From positions 2,976,001 through 3,040,000 of the forward strand of contig NZ_CP042912.1 of NCBI RefSeq assembly GCF_008087665.1: 64,000 bases of DNA, in the 5' to 3' direction. Below the pieces are notes generated by a model. That model ran no database searches, was not told the DNA's origin, and saw only the letters and a list, made by a program, of their open reading frames with translations. This DNA is from Mariniblastus fucicola (GTDB lineage: Bacteria > Planctomycetota > Planctomycetia > Pirellulales > Pirellulaceae). Below are positions 17,074 through 25,687 of this stretch, piece by piece. Position numbers and translations under genes: made by a program. Every line of letters begins with the position of its first letter. Within the stretch, counting starts at the first letter, position 1.

Positions 17074-18453
17074 TTAGACGGTTGTTTGCAACTCGGACTT
17101 CAGCACGGTTTCCATCGCGTCTTCTGCGATCGTGATCGACTCGTTCACGTTCAGGTTGCCCTTGAGAATGTACGACGAGTTCACAATGTACAGTCCGTCG
17201 ACCGAAGACTTCATCTCGGGCAAACTCTCGCTGTAACGCAGCGTCGGGATCGCCATCACGTTACGGACTCGAGAGATCTCAAATGCCAGGACATCGTCAC
17301 GCGTGAACTCCGGATACATTCGCTCCAGTGCCGACAGGAAGCTTTCTTTCACTTCCTCGTCAGACTTTTCGAACATCTCGTGTTCGGCCGGAACGTACTT
17401 CGGCAAGTAAACGACTGAATTGCCGCCCAACTCCTGCGGATCCACGATCGTAGTCATCTCGATCACAGCGGTCATCGGAACCCAGTCGTCGGTCAGGTTG
17501 GTCACGTAGTAAACCGAGAGCGGCTTTTTCAGCAGCAACGATGCACACACGATTCCAAGATAGCTGACGTTGCTAAATTTTTGCTTTTCTTCAACGCTCA
17601 GATCAACACAGACGCGATCAAGAATTGCGTTCGGAGTCGTCATGATTACGCGATCAAATTTCGCATCGGGTTCGTCGTTGGCAAACTCAATCGTGAATTG
17701 CCCGTCGGTGCCCTTTTCGACTTTCGAAGTCGGGCAACCGGCTTTGATCTTCACGCCAAGCTGCTGAAGTTGTTCTTCCATTCGCTCAATGATCGTCCGG
17801 TAGCCGCCTTCGACGTAGCCAAACATTTCTTTCTTCAGCCCCGTGCGGCGGGCTTTGTACATGCGGCTGGTGTGAGCCCAGATGAATGAAGCGGCCGTCT
17901 TTTTGTAGGCTTCACCGAGTTTGCATTTTAGCAGGGGTTCCCAGATTTTTTCAAAGACACTGTTGCCCGACCAGCGGCGCAGCCATTTCTCAACCGTGAT
18001 TCTCTCAAGACGCTTCCAGTTCTTGATCTTCGATGCGTAGAAAATGGTTCCGCCGAGCCGCAGTTTCTCGATCAGGTTCAGCGGCGGAAACGAGAGAAAC
18101 TCTTTCGTGTCCGACATCGAGTAAAACTTTCCGCCGGTGTAGAACCCGGTTTTGGTTTCGACCCATTTCATTTTGTCTTCCAGGCCGATCTCCGCGATCA
18201 AATTTCGCAACCGCGAATCCGACAGCAGCGTCACGTGATAGTGACGATCCCAAACGATGTCGCCGAGGTTCCAGACCGACGCCAATCCGCCGAGTACCGG
18301 AGCGGCTTCGATCAGCGTCACATCGTGGCCTTGTTTCGCCATCCGCATCGCCAACGTCAGGCCCAGCATTCCGCCGCCGACAATCGCCCATTTCTTGCCA
18401 TCGGAGGCTGGGGCTGGTGTTGAGTTCGGAGTTGAAAGAGTTTGAGCGTTCAT
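17074..18453 (-). CDS. FAD-dependent oxidoreductase of the amine oxidase / protoporphyrinogen oxidase type
   Basis: About 459 residues from the ATG at 18453. The Rossmann dinucleotide site is AIVGGGMLGLTLAMRMA (GGGMLG about 26-31), followed by the FAD glutamate (LIEA) and GGLASVW. NAD(P)-binding amine-oxidase-like proteins of this kind are often found with glycosyltransferases and act on polyprenyl, sugar or carotenoid substrates; HYHVTLL and the C-terminal VDGLYIVNSSYI segment fit. The substrate is unknown. A GT2 gene lies 166 bases upstream on the same strand, suggesting a shared surface-glycan or glycolipid pathway. Confidence 0.75.
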   Translation of the reverse strand: MNAQTLSTPNSTPAPASDGKKWAIVGGGMLGLTLAMRMAKQGHDVTLIEAAPVLGGLASVWNLGDIVWDRHYHVTLLSDSRLRNLIAEIGLEDKMKWVETKTGFYTGGKFYSMSDTKEFLSFPPLNLIEKLRLGGTIFYASKIKNWKRLERITVEKWLRRWSGNSVFEKIWEPLLKCKLGEAYKKTAASFIWAHTSRMYKARRTGLKKEMFGYVEGGYRTIIERMEEQLQQLGVKIKAGCPTSKVEKGTDGQFTIEFANDEPDAKFDRVIMTTPNAILDRVCVDLSVEEKQKFSNVSYLGIVCASLLLKKPLSVYYVTNLTDDWVPMTAVIEMTTIVDPQELGGNSVVYLPKYVPAEHEMFEKSDEEVKESFLSALERMYPEFTRDDVLAFEISRVRNVMAIPTLRYSESLPEMKSSVDGLYIVNSSYILKGNLNVNESITIAEDAMETVLKSELQTTV

Positions 18454-18619
18454 GGTGAGGTCGAAGGTGTGCGTGGAAGTTTGAGTTGAAAACCGCAGCC
18501 AATGCTGCTTGGCTTTCAAATTGGAGTGTAATCGCGCGATGCCGTACGTTCGCAACGCAGGCTCGCGCAAGCCTCATGCGGCAACGGTCGAAACAGTCGA
18601 TTCAACTTTTGGGCAGCTG

Positions 18620-19492
18620 TTAATATCCGCCAAATCGTCGCTTCAGCAGAAGCTTCAAGGTCAAGCTGACGGTCCGGCCCACGTTCATTTTGCTCAAGCC
18701 CTGTTTCTGGTCGTAACGCAACAGGAACGGAACTTCACCAAATACGTATTTGAATTTTCGCATCTTCAACAGCACGTCGGCCATACACGAAAATCCTTTC
18801 TCACTGACGAACTCGTCGCCATAGTGATCCATTGTTTCCTTGAGTACGTTGAATCGATACGCGCGATAGCCGCAGGTGTAGTCACGAACGCCAGAGATCG
18901 GCATGATCAGTTGGAACAGAAGTTTTGCACCATGAGTCATCAACACGCGATAGCCTGGAACTCCAACGACTCGTGAGCCATTTTGGTAACGCGATGCGGT
19001 GACCACATCGTAGCCCTCTTCGACTTTCTGCAGCAGCGGATTAATGAATGCCGGCGGATGCGTGTCGTCGCCGTCCATCGTCACGATGACGTCGCCTTCT
19101 TTCGCCAACCCGACGGCCGCAGTGAGACCGCTGCGAAGTGCGCCCGGCAAGTTCTGATTCTTGATATGCTGAACCAGCGACACCGGCATCGCCTCAGAAT
19201 ATTCGATCGCGATCTCAGGCGTGTCATCGGAACTCGCATCATCGACAACGATCACGTGATACGGTTTGCGGTTGTCAGAGAACACACGTCGAATTCGCTG
19301 CAACAGCATCGGCAGTCCGTCTGCTTCGTTGTATGCCGGAAGGACGACATAGGTCATGCCGGTATCGACCGGCGCGTAATGCAGGTTCATGTCCGCGATA
19401 CGAGTAACCACGTTCGGGTCGTGAGCGAACAGCTGGTCGTCTTCCTGCGGAGCGGCGACTTTTATTTGTGGGGCGAGAGTTGTAGATTCCAT
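18620..19492 (-). CDS. family 2 glycosyltransferase, dolichyl-phosphate mannosyltransferase-like
   Basis: About 290 residues from the ATG at 19492. The GT-A fold begins at residue 46 with YVVLPAYNEADGLPMLL. The nucleotide-binding acids are VVDDASSDDT (82-91) and the DxD-like metal site is MDGDDTHPP (139-147). No C-terminal membrane helices are present, unlike GtrB. The family transfers hexoses from nucleotide sugars to polyprenyl phosphate. Its partner downstream is the FAD oxidoreductase. Confidence 0.85.
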   Translation of the reverse strand: MESTTLAPQIKVAAPQEDDQLFAHDPNVVTRIADMNLHYAPVDTGMTYVVLPAYNEADGLPMLLQRIRRVFSDNRKPYHVIVVDDASSDDTPEIAIEYSEAMPVSLVQHIKNQNLPGALRSGLTAAVGLAKEGDVIVTMDGDDTHPPAFINPLLQKVEEGYDVVTASRYQNGSRVVGVPGYRVLMTHGAKLLFQLIMPISGVRDYTCGYRAYRFNVLKETMDHYGDEFVSEKGFSCMADVLLKMRKFKYVFGEVPFLLRYDQKQGLSKMNVGRTVSLTLKLLLKRRFGGY

Positions 19493-19671
19493 GGTGATTT
19501 TCTGTCGAATCGAGGCTGCGGTACAATGGTGGTGCGCAGATTCCACTTTTGGCTGGCCCCATGATAATCGAGGGCCATCACAGTGTTAGTGACTTAGCCG
19601 AAAAGATTGGACAATGCGATCGCAATCGTTAACCCAAAAATGCGGTTTGTGACGATTGTGCCGATCTTCAT

Positions 19672-20790
19672 ATGGGCCGCTTTTTTACGATGAATGACAC
19701 GCATTTCGATCAACTTGCCGGGCAGTGGAAAGAGCGTTCTACCGAGCTCGGTGCGTGGGTGATGCAGCACTGGGTAAACAGGCGGGACATTTGGGGCAGA
19801 TACCTCGCTGAGAAGTATCGAGGCGAGTCTCCTTCGGGGACTCCGAAGAACAAAGCGATCACGGCGCCGTTCAGTCGCGAACGAGGCAAGATCTCGCTCC
19901 AGGTGGCTTCGCTAATCAAGCATTTTAAAGCCAGAGACGGGGCCGGGATTCTAGGTGTGCACTCTCAGGCCGCCAACGGCACCAGTCGCTGGTTCGCGAT
20001 CGACATCGACTACCACACGCCAGACGATCACACCGGTTCGCGCGAGGCCAACTATCTCGCGGCGACGACCTGGTTCAAGCGTCTGCAATCCTTGGGCTTC
20101 GATCCGCTGTTGATGGACTCCAACGGCGACGGCGGCTATCACCTGTTACAGTTCTTTAGCGGTCCAATGAAAACGGAAACGGTCAGACGATTCGTCAAAG
20201 AGTTGGTCTCTGACTACGAGACCCTGGGGCTGGATGAGCCGCCTGATCTTTTTCCTGGCACGCATGGCTCAAACCATTTCGGCAGTTGGTTGCGTTTACC
20301 AGGAAGGCACCACACGCGAAAACATTTTACGCGCGTCTTCAACGACGAACCGTTTGTGGACGTCGAGTGGCTTGAAGGTCATGACGCTATCGATCGCATG
20401 TTGGCGACTCAGCCCGCGACGCAGGATCTGCTGTCACAGCATGGCATCACAACCAAACGGCTGACTCTGTGCCTGGACTTCGACGGAGTCATTCACTCCT
20501 ACCAATCCGGGTGGCAAGGAGCAGGTATCGTTGCCGATCCGCCGATCCATAAAGTCGACATTGCGATTGCAAGGCTCAGGCAGGACTATCGAATCGTCGT
20601 TCATTCAGCGAGGTGCAACACCGAAGAAGGTCGCACCGCGATCGCGAACTGGTTGGCCAAACACAATATCGCGGTCGATGAAGTCTGTGAACACAAACCA
20701 CCGGCTCATTTGTACATCGACGATCGGGCGGTCCCTTTTTCGGGGGATTGGGAGCAAACGATTGCGGATGTGAAAGCATTCAGGAAATAG
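19672..20790 (+). CDS. archaeo-eukaryotic primase-like domain fused to a HAD-like hydrolase
   Basis: A 372-residue protein of unusual make-up. Residues 35-235 resemble AEP primases of the PrimPol/TOTE type: the metal site AIDIDYH (D111, D113), then DSNGDGGYHLLQFF (H157), then LFPGTHG and GSWLRLPGRHHT (R208, R212). Residues 263-370 form a HAD-like phosphatase: motif I LCLDFDGV (D269, D271), HSAR (S312), the lysine in EHKPP (K342) and YIDDRA (D350, D351), as in phage-type polynucleotide or nucleotidase HADs. No helicase, nuclease or phage gene is adjacent. The start may instead be the ATG at 19690. The role (repair, tolerance or defence) is unknown. Confidence 0.65.
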   Translation: MGRFFTMNDTHFDQLAGQWKERSTELGAWVMQHWVNRRDIWGRYLAEKYRGESPSGTPKNKAITAPFSRERGKISLQVASLIKHFKARDGAGILGVHSQAANGTSRWFAIDIDYHTPDDHTGSREANYLAATTWFKRLQSLGFDPLLMDSNGDGGYHLLQFFSGPMKTETVRRFVKELVSDYETLGLDEPPDLFPGTHGSNHFGSWLRLPGRHHTRKHFTRVFNDEPFVDVEWLEGHDAIDRMLATQPATQDLLSQHGITTKRLTLCLDFDGVIHSYQSGWQGAGIVADPPIHKVDIAIARLRQDYRIVVHSARCNTEEGRTAIANWLAKHNIAVDEVCEHKPPAHLYIDDRAVPFSGDWEQTIADVKAFRK

Positions 20791-20982
20791 GCAGAATCTG
20801 CGAAAACTGACTCATTGTTGCGAATTGGCGACCTTGCGAGTGACCTTTGTGTGTTCAATCACAGAGCTGAACCGTTCCGCACGCAATCCGTTAACAATAC
20901 TGTGGCCCAGTCCTCACCAAGGTTAACATTGCGAAGTGGTGTGACGCTTGAGGAAACACCCTTCAACTGGCTTGAGGAAGAG

Positions 20983-21729
20983 ATGGCAGATAGTTACTGG
21001 TACATCAAGAATTGCGATTTGTTTTCGCAGGTATCCCCGGACGATGTCGCCTGGTTGGAATCCAAATCAAAAATGCGAAAACTGAAGCGGGGCGAAACTG
21101 TCTACTTGCCCGACGATTCTTCAGACGACATTTTGCTGGTTGCTTCGGGCCGAGTCAAAATTTGCCACGCGACTCCCGAAGGCAAACAGTCAATTCTGGG
21201 ATTCATTGATCCTGGCGAGATCTTTGGCGAACTCGCACTGCTGGACAGCAGTTCCGGACGCGAAGGCCAAGCCGAAGCCGCAGAAAAATCGATTGTGGTC
21301 GCCATCCCGAAAAACGAGCTTCTAGCGATCGTTCAAAAGTATCCTTCGATCGTGCTTGGCGTGACGAAGCTGATCGGATTACGGCGTCAACGTATTGAAC
21401 GGCGTTTGAGAAATCTGCTGTTTCGTTCCAACCGCGATCGGGTGATTCATCTTCTGTTGGAGCTGACGGAAAAGTACGGCCATCGCTCTTCGGTTGGAGT
21501 CGAACTTCAGATTCGGCTTTCGCATCAGGAAATGGCCAGCATTATTGGCAGCACTCGCGAGACCGTGACGGTCGTTCTGGGACAGTTGCAGTCAGAAGGC
21601 ATGCTGACCATTGCCCGCCGCCGAATCGTCCTGTTGTCCATCGATCGGCTGGCCGCCGAGGTGAACGAGCAACCACCCAAATTGAAACTGTCCGATCCAT
21701 CGCTGCCGCCGATGAAAGTCATGGCGTGA
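20983..21729 (+). CDS. Crp/Fnr-family transcriptional regulator
   Basis: A 248-residue regulator from the ATG at 20983, with GAGGAAG just upstream; an open frame to 20815 has no site. The cyclic-nucleotide-like barrel spans residues 10-130 (GEIFGELALLD at 78-88), followed by a long dimer helix and a winged helix with recognition segment SHQEMASIIGSTRETVTVVL (180-199). It lacks the N-terminal cysteine cluster of FNR, so direct oxygen sensing by an iron-sulfur cluster is unlikely. A 28-residue polar tail follows. The nearby accessory genes could be targets, but I found no clear operator. Confidence 0.9.
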   Translation: MADSYWYIKNCDLFSQVSPDDVAWLESKSKMRKLKRGETVYLPDDSSDDILLVASGRVKICHATPEGKQSILGFIDPGEIFGELALLDSSSGREGQAEAAEKSIVVAIPKNELLAIVQKYPSIVLGVTKLIGLRRQRIERRLRNLLFRSNRDRVIHLLLELTEKYGHRSSVGVELQIRLSHQEMASIIGSTRETVTVVLGQLQSEGMLTIARRRIVLLSIDRLAAEVNEQPPKLKLSDPSLPPMKVMA

Positions 21730-21893
21730 GTTGGTTAACGATCTGAGCTACAATTCGTTACCTATCCCACCATACTGATGCTTTTTCGCGAATCAGCTTT
21801 TGCCTTTGAGTCGAATTAGAGCAATATATAGCTGCGGCAGGAACGATGATTCTGTCGCAGGCTGATTGCCCACCACTTCCAAAATGTTTACAC

Positions 21894-22277
21894 ATGAATT
21901 CCAAATCTTCAAATCAAGAAAGCCATTGGCTGCCCTGCGAGGACGGAGCCATCCAGTCCGCTGCAGAATCGGTACGCGCTTTGCGGGCTGTTGAGCAACG
22001 TCGCCGGTTTTTGAAAGCCACTGTTACAGGTTCAGTCTGTCTGGCCGGCGCAGCATTCGCTGGTTGGAGCCTGTTTGCTTCCAACGACAAACGTCGGGCG
22101 GTTCGAGGCAATCGGAATTATCCGGGCGGCATTTCCTGTGCCGAGGTGATTCGTTTGATGCCAGAGTACGTTGCCCAGTCGTTGACCAATGAGAATTTGA
22201 CGAATTCGATCGCCGTGCACCTCGCTGATTGCAAGCACTGCAGAGGAATTCACCATTCGATGACGCACACGGCCTAG
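21894..22277 (+). CDS. small membrane protein with a zinc-finger-like C-terminus
   Basis: A 127-residue protein, ATG at 21894 (an upstream in-frame start at 21846 is possible). One membrane helix covers residues 42-62 (VTGSVCLAGAAFAGWSLFA). The C-terminal part has C82, H109, C113 and C116 in a CxxHxxxCxxC-like order (HLADCKHC), as in the zinc-binding anti-sigma domain of ZAS proteins. In a true anti-sigma factor the zinc domain is N-terminal and cytoplasmic, so the order here is reversed. No ECF sigma gene is adjacent. Function unknown. Confidence 0.6.
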   Translation: MNSKSSNQESHWLPCEDGAIQSAAESVRALRAVEQRRRFLKATVTGSVCLAGAAFAGWSLFASNDKRRAVRGNRNYPGGISCAEVIRLMPEYVAQSLTNENLTNSIAVHLADCKHCRGIHHSMTHTA

Positions 22278-22516
22278 TTCTCATGCACCGTTTGGTTTGT
22301 GAAAGCCAGCAAGCTCCAAATTGATGAACAACGGGGCCGGGTGTGGTCCTGTGAGTTTCGGATTTTCTCAACTTGTCGGTTAGTTCCTGTGATCTACGAA
22401 GGCGTCTGACCTCGGCTTCAATTTGCGTTGCAGTTCGCTTACGATTGGGCGATTCAAACTCCGCTCTCTCACAACGGCGTCCTCAACTGCAGGATCCGCG
22501 AACGACTGCCTGAAAC

Positions 22517-23827
22517 ATGCTCCCAACGAAATCGATCCGGCCTGTCGACGGCCCGGTAAACGGCCAAATTCGTCCGCCAGGGTCCAAGAGCATCACCAAT
22601 CGCGCACTGATTTGTGCCGCGCTCGCCAACGGAACCTCCACGCTCACCGGCGTCCTCGATAGCGACGACACACGCGTCATGTTGGATTCGCTGACCAGGC
22701 TGGGATTCTCTTTTCAACACGATCCTGATGCACATACAGTCGTGATCGAAGGGCAGGGCGGACGAATTCCGAACTCAAAGGCGGAGCTTTCGATCGGAAA
22801 CAGTGGAACCTCAGTCCGCTTTCTTACAGCGATGCTGGGCCTCGCCGGTGGCGACTATCGGCTCGATGGCGTTGAACGAATGCGGCAACGACCGATTGGT
22901 CCGTTGGTTGAAGCGTTGCAGCAATTCGGATCCAAAGTCGAAGCGATTTCTCCGGGAGGCTGTCCTCCGGTCGTGATTCAGCCTTGTGGTGAGAGCGCGA
23001 AATCGATCTCCGTCGCCGGCCACTTGTCGAGCCAATATTTGAGCGGGCTGTTGATGGCGGCGCCGCTGTTGAAGCAGGATCTCAGGATCCAGATCGAAGG
23101 CCATCTCGTGTCGCTGCCTTATGTCGCGATGACAACGGCCGTGATGAAATCGTTTGGCGTAAAAGTCGACATTGAAGAACAGGACGGAATACCGACTGCG
23201 TTTTTGATTCGCGGCGAAAGTTCCTATTCGGGCTGCGACTATGCAATCGAACCCGACGCGTCAGCCGCCAGTTACTTTTTCGCGATCCCGGCGATCATCG
23301 GTGGCGAAACAACGGTGCTGGGGTTGGGGAAGAACTCACTGCAAGGCGACGTTGGTTTCGTGCAGTGTCTTGAGCAGATGGGCTGCGAAATTCAAGTTCA
23401 GGAGGATTCGATTCGCGTTTCCGGTAAAGCGAAACATGGGATCGATGTCGACATGGCGAACATCAGCGACACGGTCCAGACACTCACTTCGGTGGCTCTT
23501 TTCGTGGACGGCCCGACCAACATTCGCAACGTGGCTCACAATCGAGTCAAAGAAACCGATCGAATCGGCAACCTCGCGATCGAGCTGCGAAAACTTGGGG
23601 TCACCGTCGACGAACGGGAAGACGGTTTGACGATTCACCCTGCGGCGATGAACGGCGCGACATTCGATACTTACGACGACCACCGGATGGCGATGAGCTT
23701 TGCACTGATCGGTTTGCGTCAGCCCGGAATCAATATTGAAAATCCGGGCTGCGTTTCCAAGACCTATCCAGAGTTTTTCGAGGATCTCGAGCGATTCGTC
23801 GCCGGCCCCGAAACGTCTGGCGTTTAG
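22517..23827 (+). CDS. aroA: 3-phosphoshikimate 1-carboxyvinyltransferase (EPSP synthase)
   Basis: A 436-residue enzyme of the shikimate pathway, joining phosphoenolpyruvate to shikimate 3-phosphate. Hallmarks are PGSKSITNRALI near the N-terminus (the catalytic lysine, with the phosphate-binding serine and arginine), GNSGTSVRFL (about residues 95-104), the RVKETDR segment and DDHRMAMSFAL near the C-terminus. Length and motif order are complete. The stop codon abuts, base to base, the stop of the convergent AAA+ gene, leaving no room for a separate terminator. Confidence 0.96.
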   Translation: MLPTKSIRPVDGPVNGQIRPPGSKSITNRALICAALANGTSTLTGVLDSDDTRVMLDSLTRLGFSFQHDPDAHTVVIEGQGGRIPNSKAELSIGNSGTSVRFLTAMLGLAGGDYRLDGVERMRQRPIGPLVEALQQFGSKVEAISPGGCPPVVIQPCGESAKSISVAGHLSSQYLSGLLMAAPLLKQDLRIQIEGHLVSLPYVAMTTAVMKSFGVKVDIEEQDGIPTAFLIRGESSYSGCDYAIEPDASAASYFFAIPAIIGGETTVLGLGKNSLQGDVGFVQCLEQMGCEIQVQEDSIRVSGKAKHGIDVDMANISDTVQTLTSVALFVDGPTNIRNVAHNRVKETDRIGNLAIELRKLGVTVDEREDGLTIHPAAMNGATFDTYDDHRMAMSFALIGLRQPGINIENPGCVSKTYPEFFEDLERFVAGPETSGV

Positions 23828-25381
23828 CTACATGATCGAGAAGTAGTTGTCGCACGCGAAATCGAGTGCTTCTTCCGATAGCTCGAACGGTCGTTTCAGG
23901 AATCGGCAGTAGTTCTTGACTTGCAACAACAGGTCACGCGGATGACAGTTTCGCAGCGGTCGATTCGTCGGCAGGTAGTGCTTCTCCAGCAGAAACTTGA
24001 CCATCTCCGGTTTGTACTGAATCTTGAACACCTTCACGCACATGATCTCGAACAGTTTGACAAAGTTCTCGATCGACGGATTGGGGACTTCGATCTTGTA
24101 CGGAATACGACGCAAGAAAGCATCGTCGACCAGGTCTTTGGGTTCGAGGTTGGTCGAGAAAACAACCAACTGATCGAAAGGCACCTGGACTTTCTTGCCG
24201 TTGCTCGTGTTGAGGAAATCGTAGCGTTTTTCCAGCGGAACGATCCAGCGATTCAACAGCTCATCAACGGTCATTTGCTGACGTCCAAAGTCATCGATCA
24301 GCAACAGCCCAGTGTTGCTTTTGATCTGAACAGGTGCTTCACTGATCCCGGTTTCTGCATTGTACTGAAGTTCCAGGTGTTCCATTTTAAGCTCGCCGCC
24401 GACCACGATCGTCGGCCGCCGAATGCGAACCCAGCGTCGGTCATAGCGGACCTGTTCCAGAATGTCTTCGCTCTTTTCGGGAGGACATTCGTCGTGATTC
24501 ATCGGGTCGAACACGCGTACAATATCGCGGTCCATGCTGATGGCTCGGGGAATCCAGACGTACTTTCCGAACGCTTCGGTGATTCGCTCTGCGATGCTCG
24601 TTTTACCGTTGCCGGGAAATCCGAACAGGAACATGCCGCGGCCGCTGTTCACGGCGGGCCCGAGTCGAATCATCATTGTCGGATCAATCAGCAAGTCTGA
24701 AAATGCTCTGTCTAGATCCTCCTGACTGGGGCTCTGGTCGTTGATTGTTTGAGCCGTGACGCTGTTGACGTAGTCGTCGAAAGATACGGGAACCGTTCCG
24801 AAGTAGGTACAAGCACCAGCATAGTCTTTCGCCAACGCGCGGCCTCGCTCAGTCAGACGGCAAACGTAGTCGTTCATCGCAGCCTGATTGATATAGCCAA
24901 GATACTGTTCGTTCTTGAGCCGTGTAACGATGGTTTCGATCACACTGAAAGGCACACCCATTTGCTCGCTGATTTGACGCATCGAGGCTTCGCCTTTTGC
25001 CAGCAGGTACTTGCAAGCGATCTCTTCGATGAGAGATTCCGAAACTCGCAAATCCAGGAGTGTCAACGGCTCTGGCGGAATGAAAGTGTTGTTGTCGTTC
25101 GATCCCGATGACCCACTCGCCGCGGCGACTTCCGCCGGTGGAGGCGGTGCCGTGACCAGTTGCGGCGTGGCGGGTGGCAATGGAGACGGCGGTGCTGCAG
25201 GAGAACCCGGATCCGCCATCGGGGCGGGTGCTGCCGCTGGTGGTCGCGTTGCTGCCGGTTCCGGAGCGGGAGGCATCGGCGGAACGGTTTCGCCTGCAGC
25301 CATTCGGTTGATTCGATCGAGCATCGCATCGATGCTTACTTCGCCAGACTGGTCGGATGGCAGGTTGGTGGCGTTACTCAT
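23828..25381 (-). CDS. AAA+ ATPase with proline/alanine-rich linker and winged-helix-like domain
   Basis: A 517-residue protein. Residues 1-30 are helical (IDAMLDRINRMA), residues 33-90 are a proline/alanine-rich linker and about 106-185 look like a winged helix (IACKYLLAKGEASMRQISEQ). An AAA+ core follows with Walker A GFPGNGKT (254-261) and Walker B LLLIDDF (359-365). The text STNLEPKDLVDDAFLRRIPYKIEV resembles sensor and arginine-finger regions. Similar ATPases recur in planctomycetes; their client is unknown, and the layout suggests a tethered regulator or secretion ATPase. Monocistronic, converging on aroA. Confidence 0.7.
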   Translation of the reverse strand: MSNATNLPSDQSGEVSIDAMLDRINRMAAGETVPPMPPAPEPAATRPPAAAPAPMADPGSPAAPPSPLPPATPQLVTAPPPPAEVAAASGSSGSNDNNTFIPPEPLTLLDLRVSESLIEEIACKYLLAKGEASMRQISEQMGVPFSVIETIVTRLKNEQYLGYINQAAMNDYVCRLTERGRALAKDYAGACTYFGTVPVSFDDYVNSVTAQTINDQSPSQEDLDRAFSDLLIDPTMMIRLGPAVNSGRGMFLFGFPGNGKTSIAERITEAFGKYVWIPRAISMDRDIVRVFDPMNHDECPPEKSEDILEQVRYDRRWVRIRRPTIVVGGELKMEHLELQYNAETGISEAPVQIKSNTGLLLIDDFGRQQMTVDELLNRWIVPLEKRYDFLNTSNGKKVQVPFDQLVVFSTNLEPKDLVDDAFLRRIPYKIEVPNPSIENFVKLFEIMCVKVFKIQYKPEMVKFLLEKHYLPTNRPLRNCHPRDLLLQVKNYCRFLKRPFELSEEALDFACDNYFSIM

Positions 25382-25579
25382 GGTACATTCGATTCGATAG
25401 TCGTTCCGGATTCCGTTCGAGCAGACGGATACAGCAAAGTCTAGCGCATAGGGACAACGGAAGCCGATTTCGAAACGAAAGTTGGCGGAAATTGCCGCAG
25501 GTTCAGGTAAATCGCGCAGTTTGATCCGGCAGCGACGCTGAGAAGAAAAACTTTAAAGTCTCGCGATCGAAGACTGGCA

Positions 25580-25623
25580 CGGACGGTTCGGCAGTGCATG
25601 ACCCGGACGGTTCGGCGGCGCAT
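25580..25623. repeat. short tandem direct repeat
   Basis: Two 20-base copies that differ at two positions, spaced 24 bases from start to start, directly beside the terminator hairpin. Purpose unknown. Confidence 0.6.
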
Positions 25624-25654
25624 AAAAAAGGCCCGGCGATTGCCCGGGCCTTTC
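25624..25654 (-). terminator. rho-independent terminator of the S46 peptidase gene
   Basis: On the minus strand: AAAGGCCCGGGCAATCGCCGGGCCTTTTTT, an 8-9 base-pair GC stem followed by a T-run. It lies 35 bases after the peptidase stop. Confidence 0.85.
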
Positions 25655-25687
25655 TGCGAACAAATTCAGTGAAGATTTAGGCGCCAG

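Larger units (their letters stand above)
25382..25687. other. intergenic region with repeat and terminator
   Basis: About 300 bases between the AAA+ gene and the S46 peptidase gene. It holds two near-identical 20-base copies of CGGACGGTTCGGC(A/G)G(T/C)GCAT (25580-25599 and 25604-25623) and the terminator of the peptidase gene. The promoter of the AAA+ gene should be at its left end. I see no gene. Confidence 0.6.

Noticed and set aside
23921-24700. 259-codon frame antisense to the AAA+ gene
   Set aside because: The sense strand has intact Walker motifs; this frame has none.
25441-25623. 60-codon minus-strand frame at the direct repeat
   Set aside because: No ribosome site or motif; ends at the 20-base repeats.
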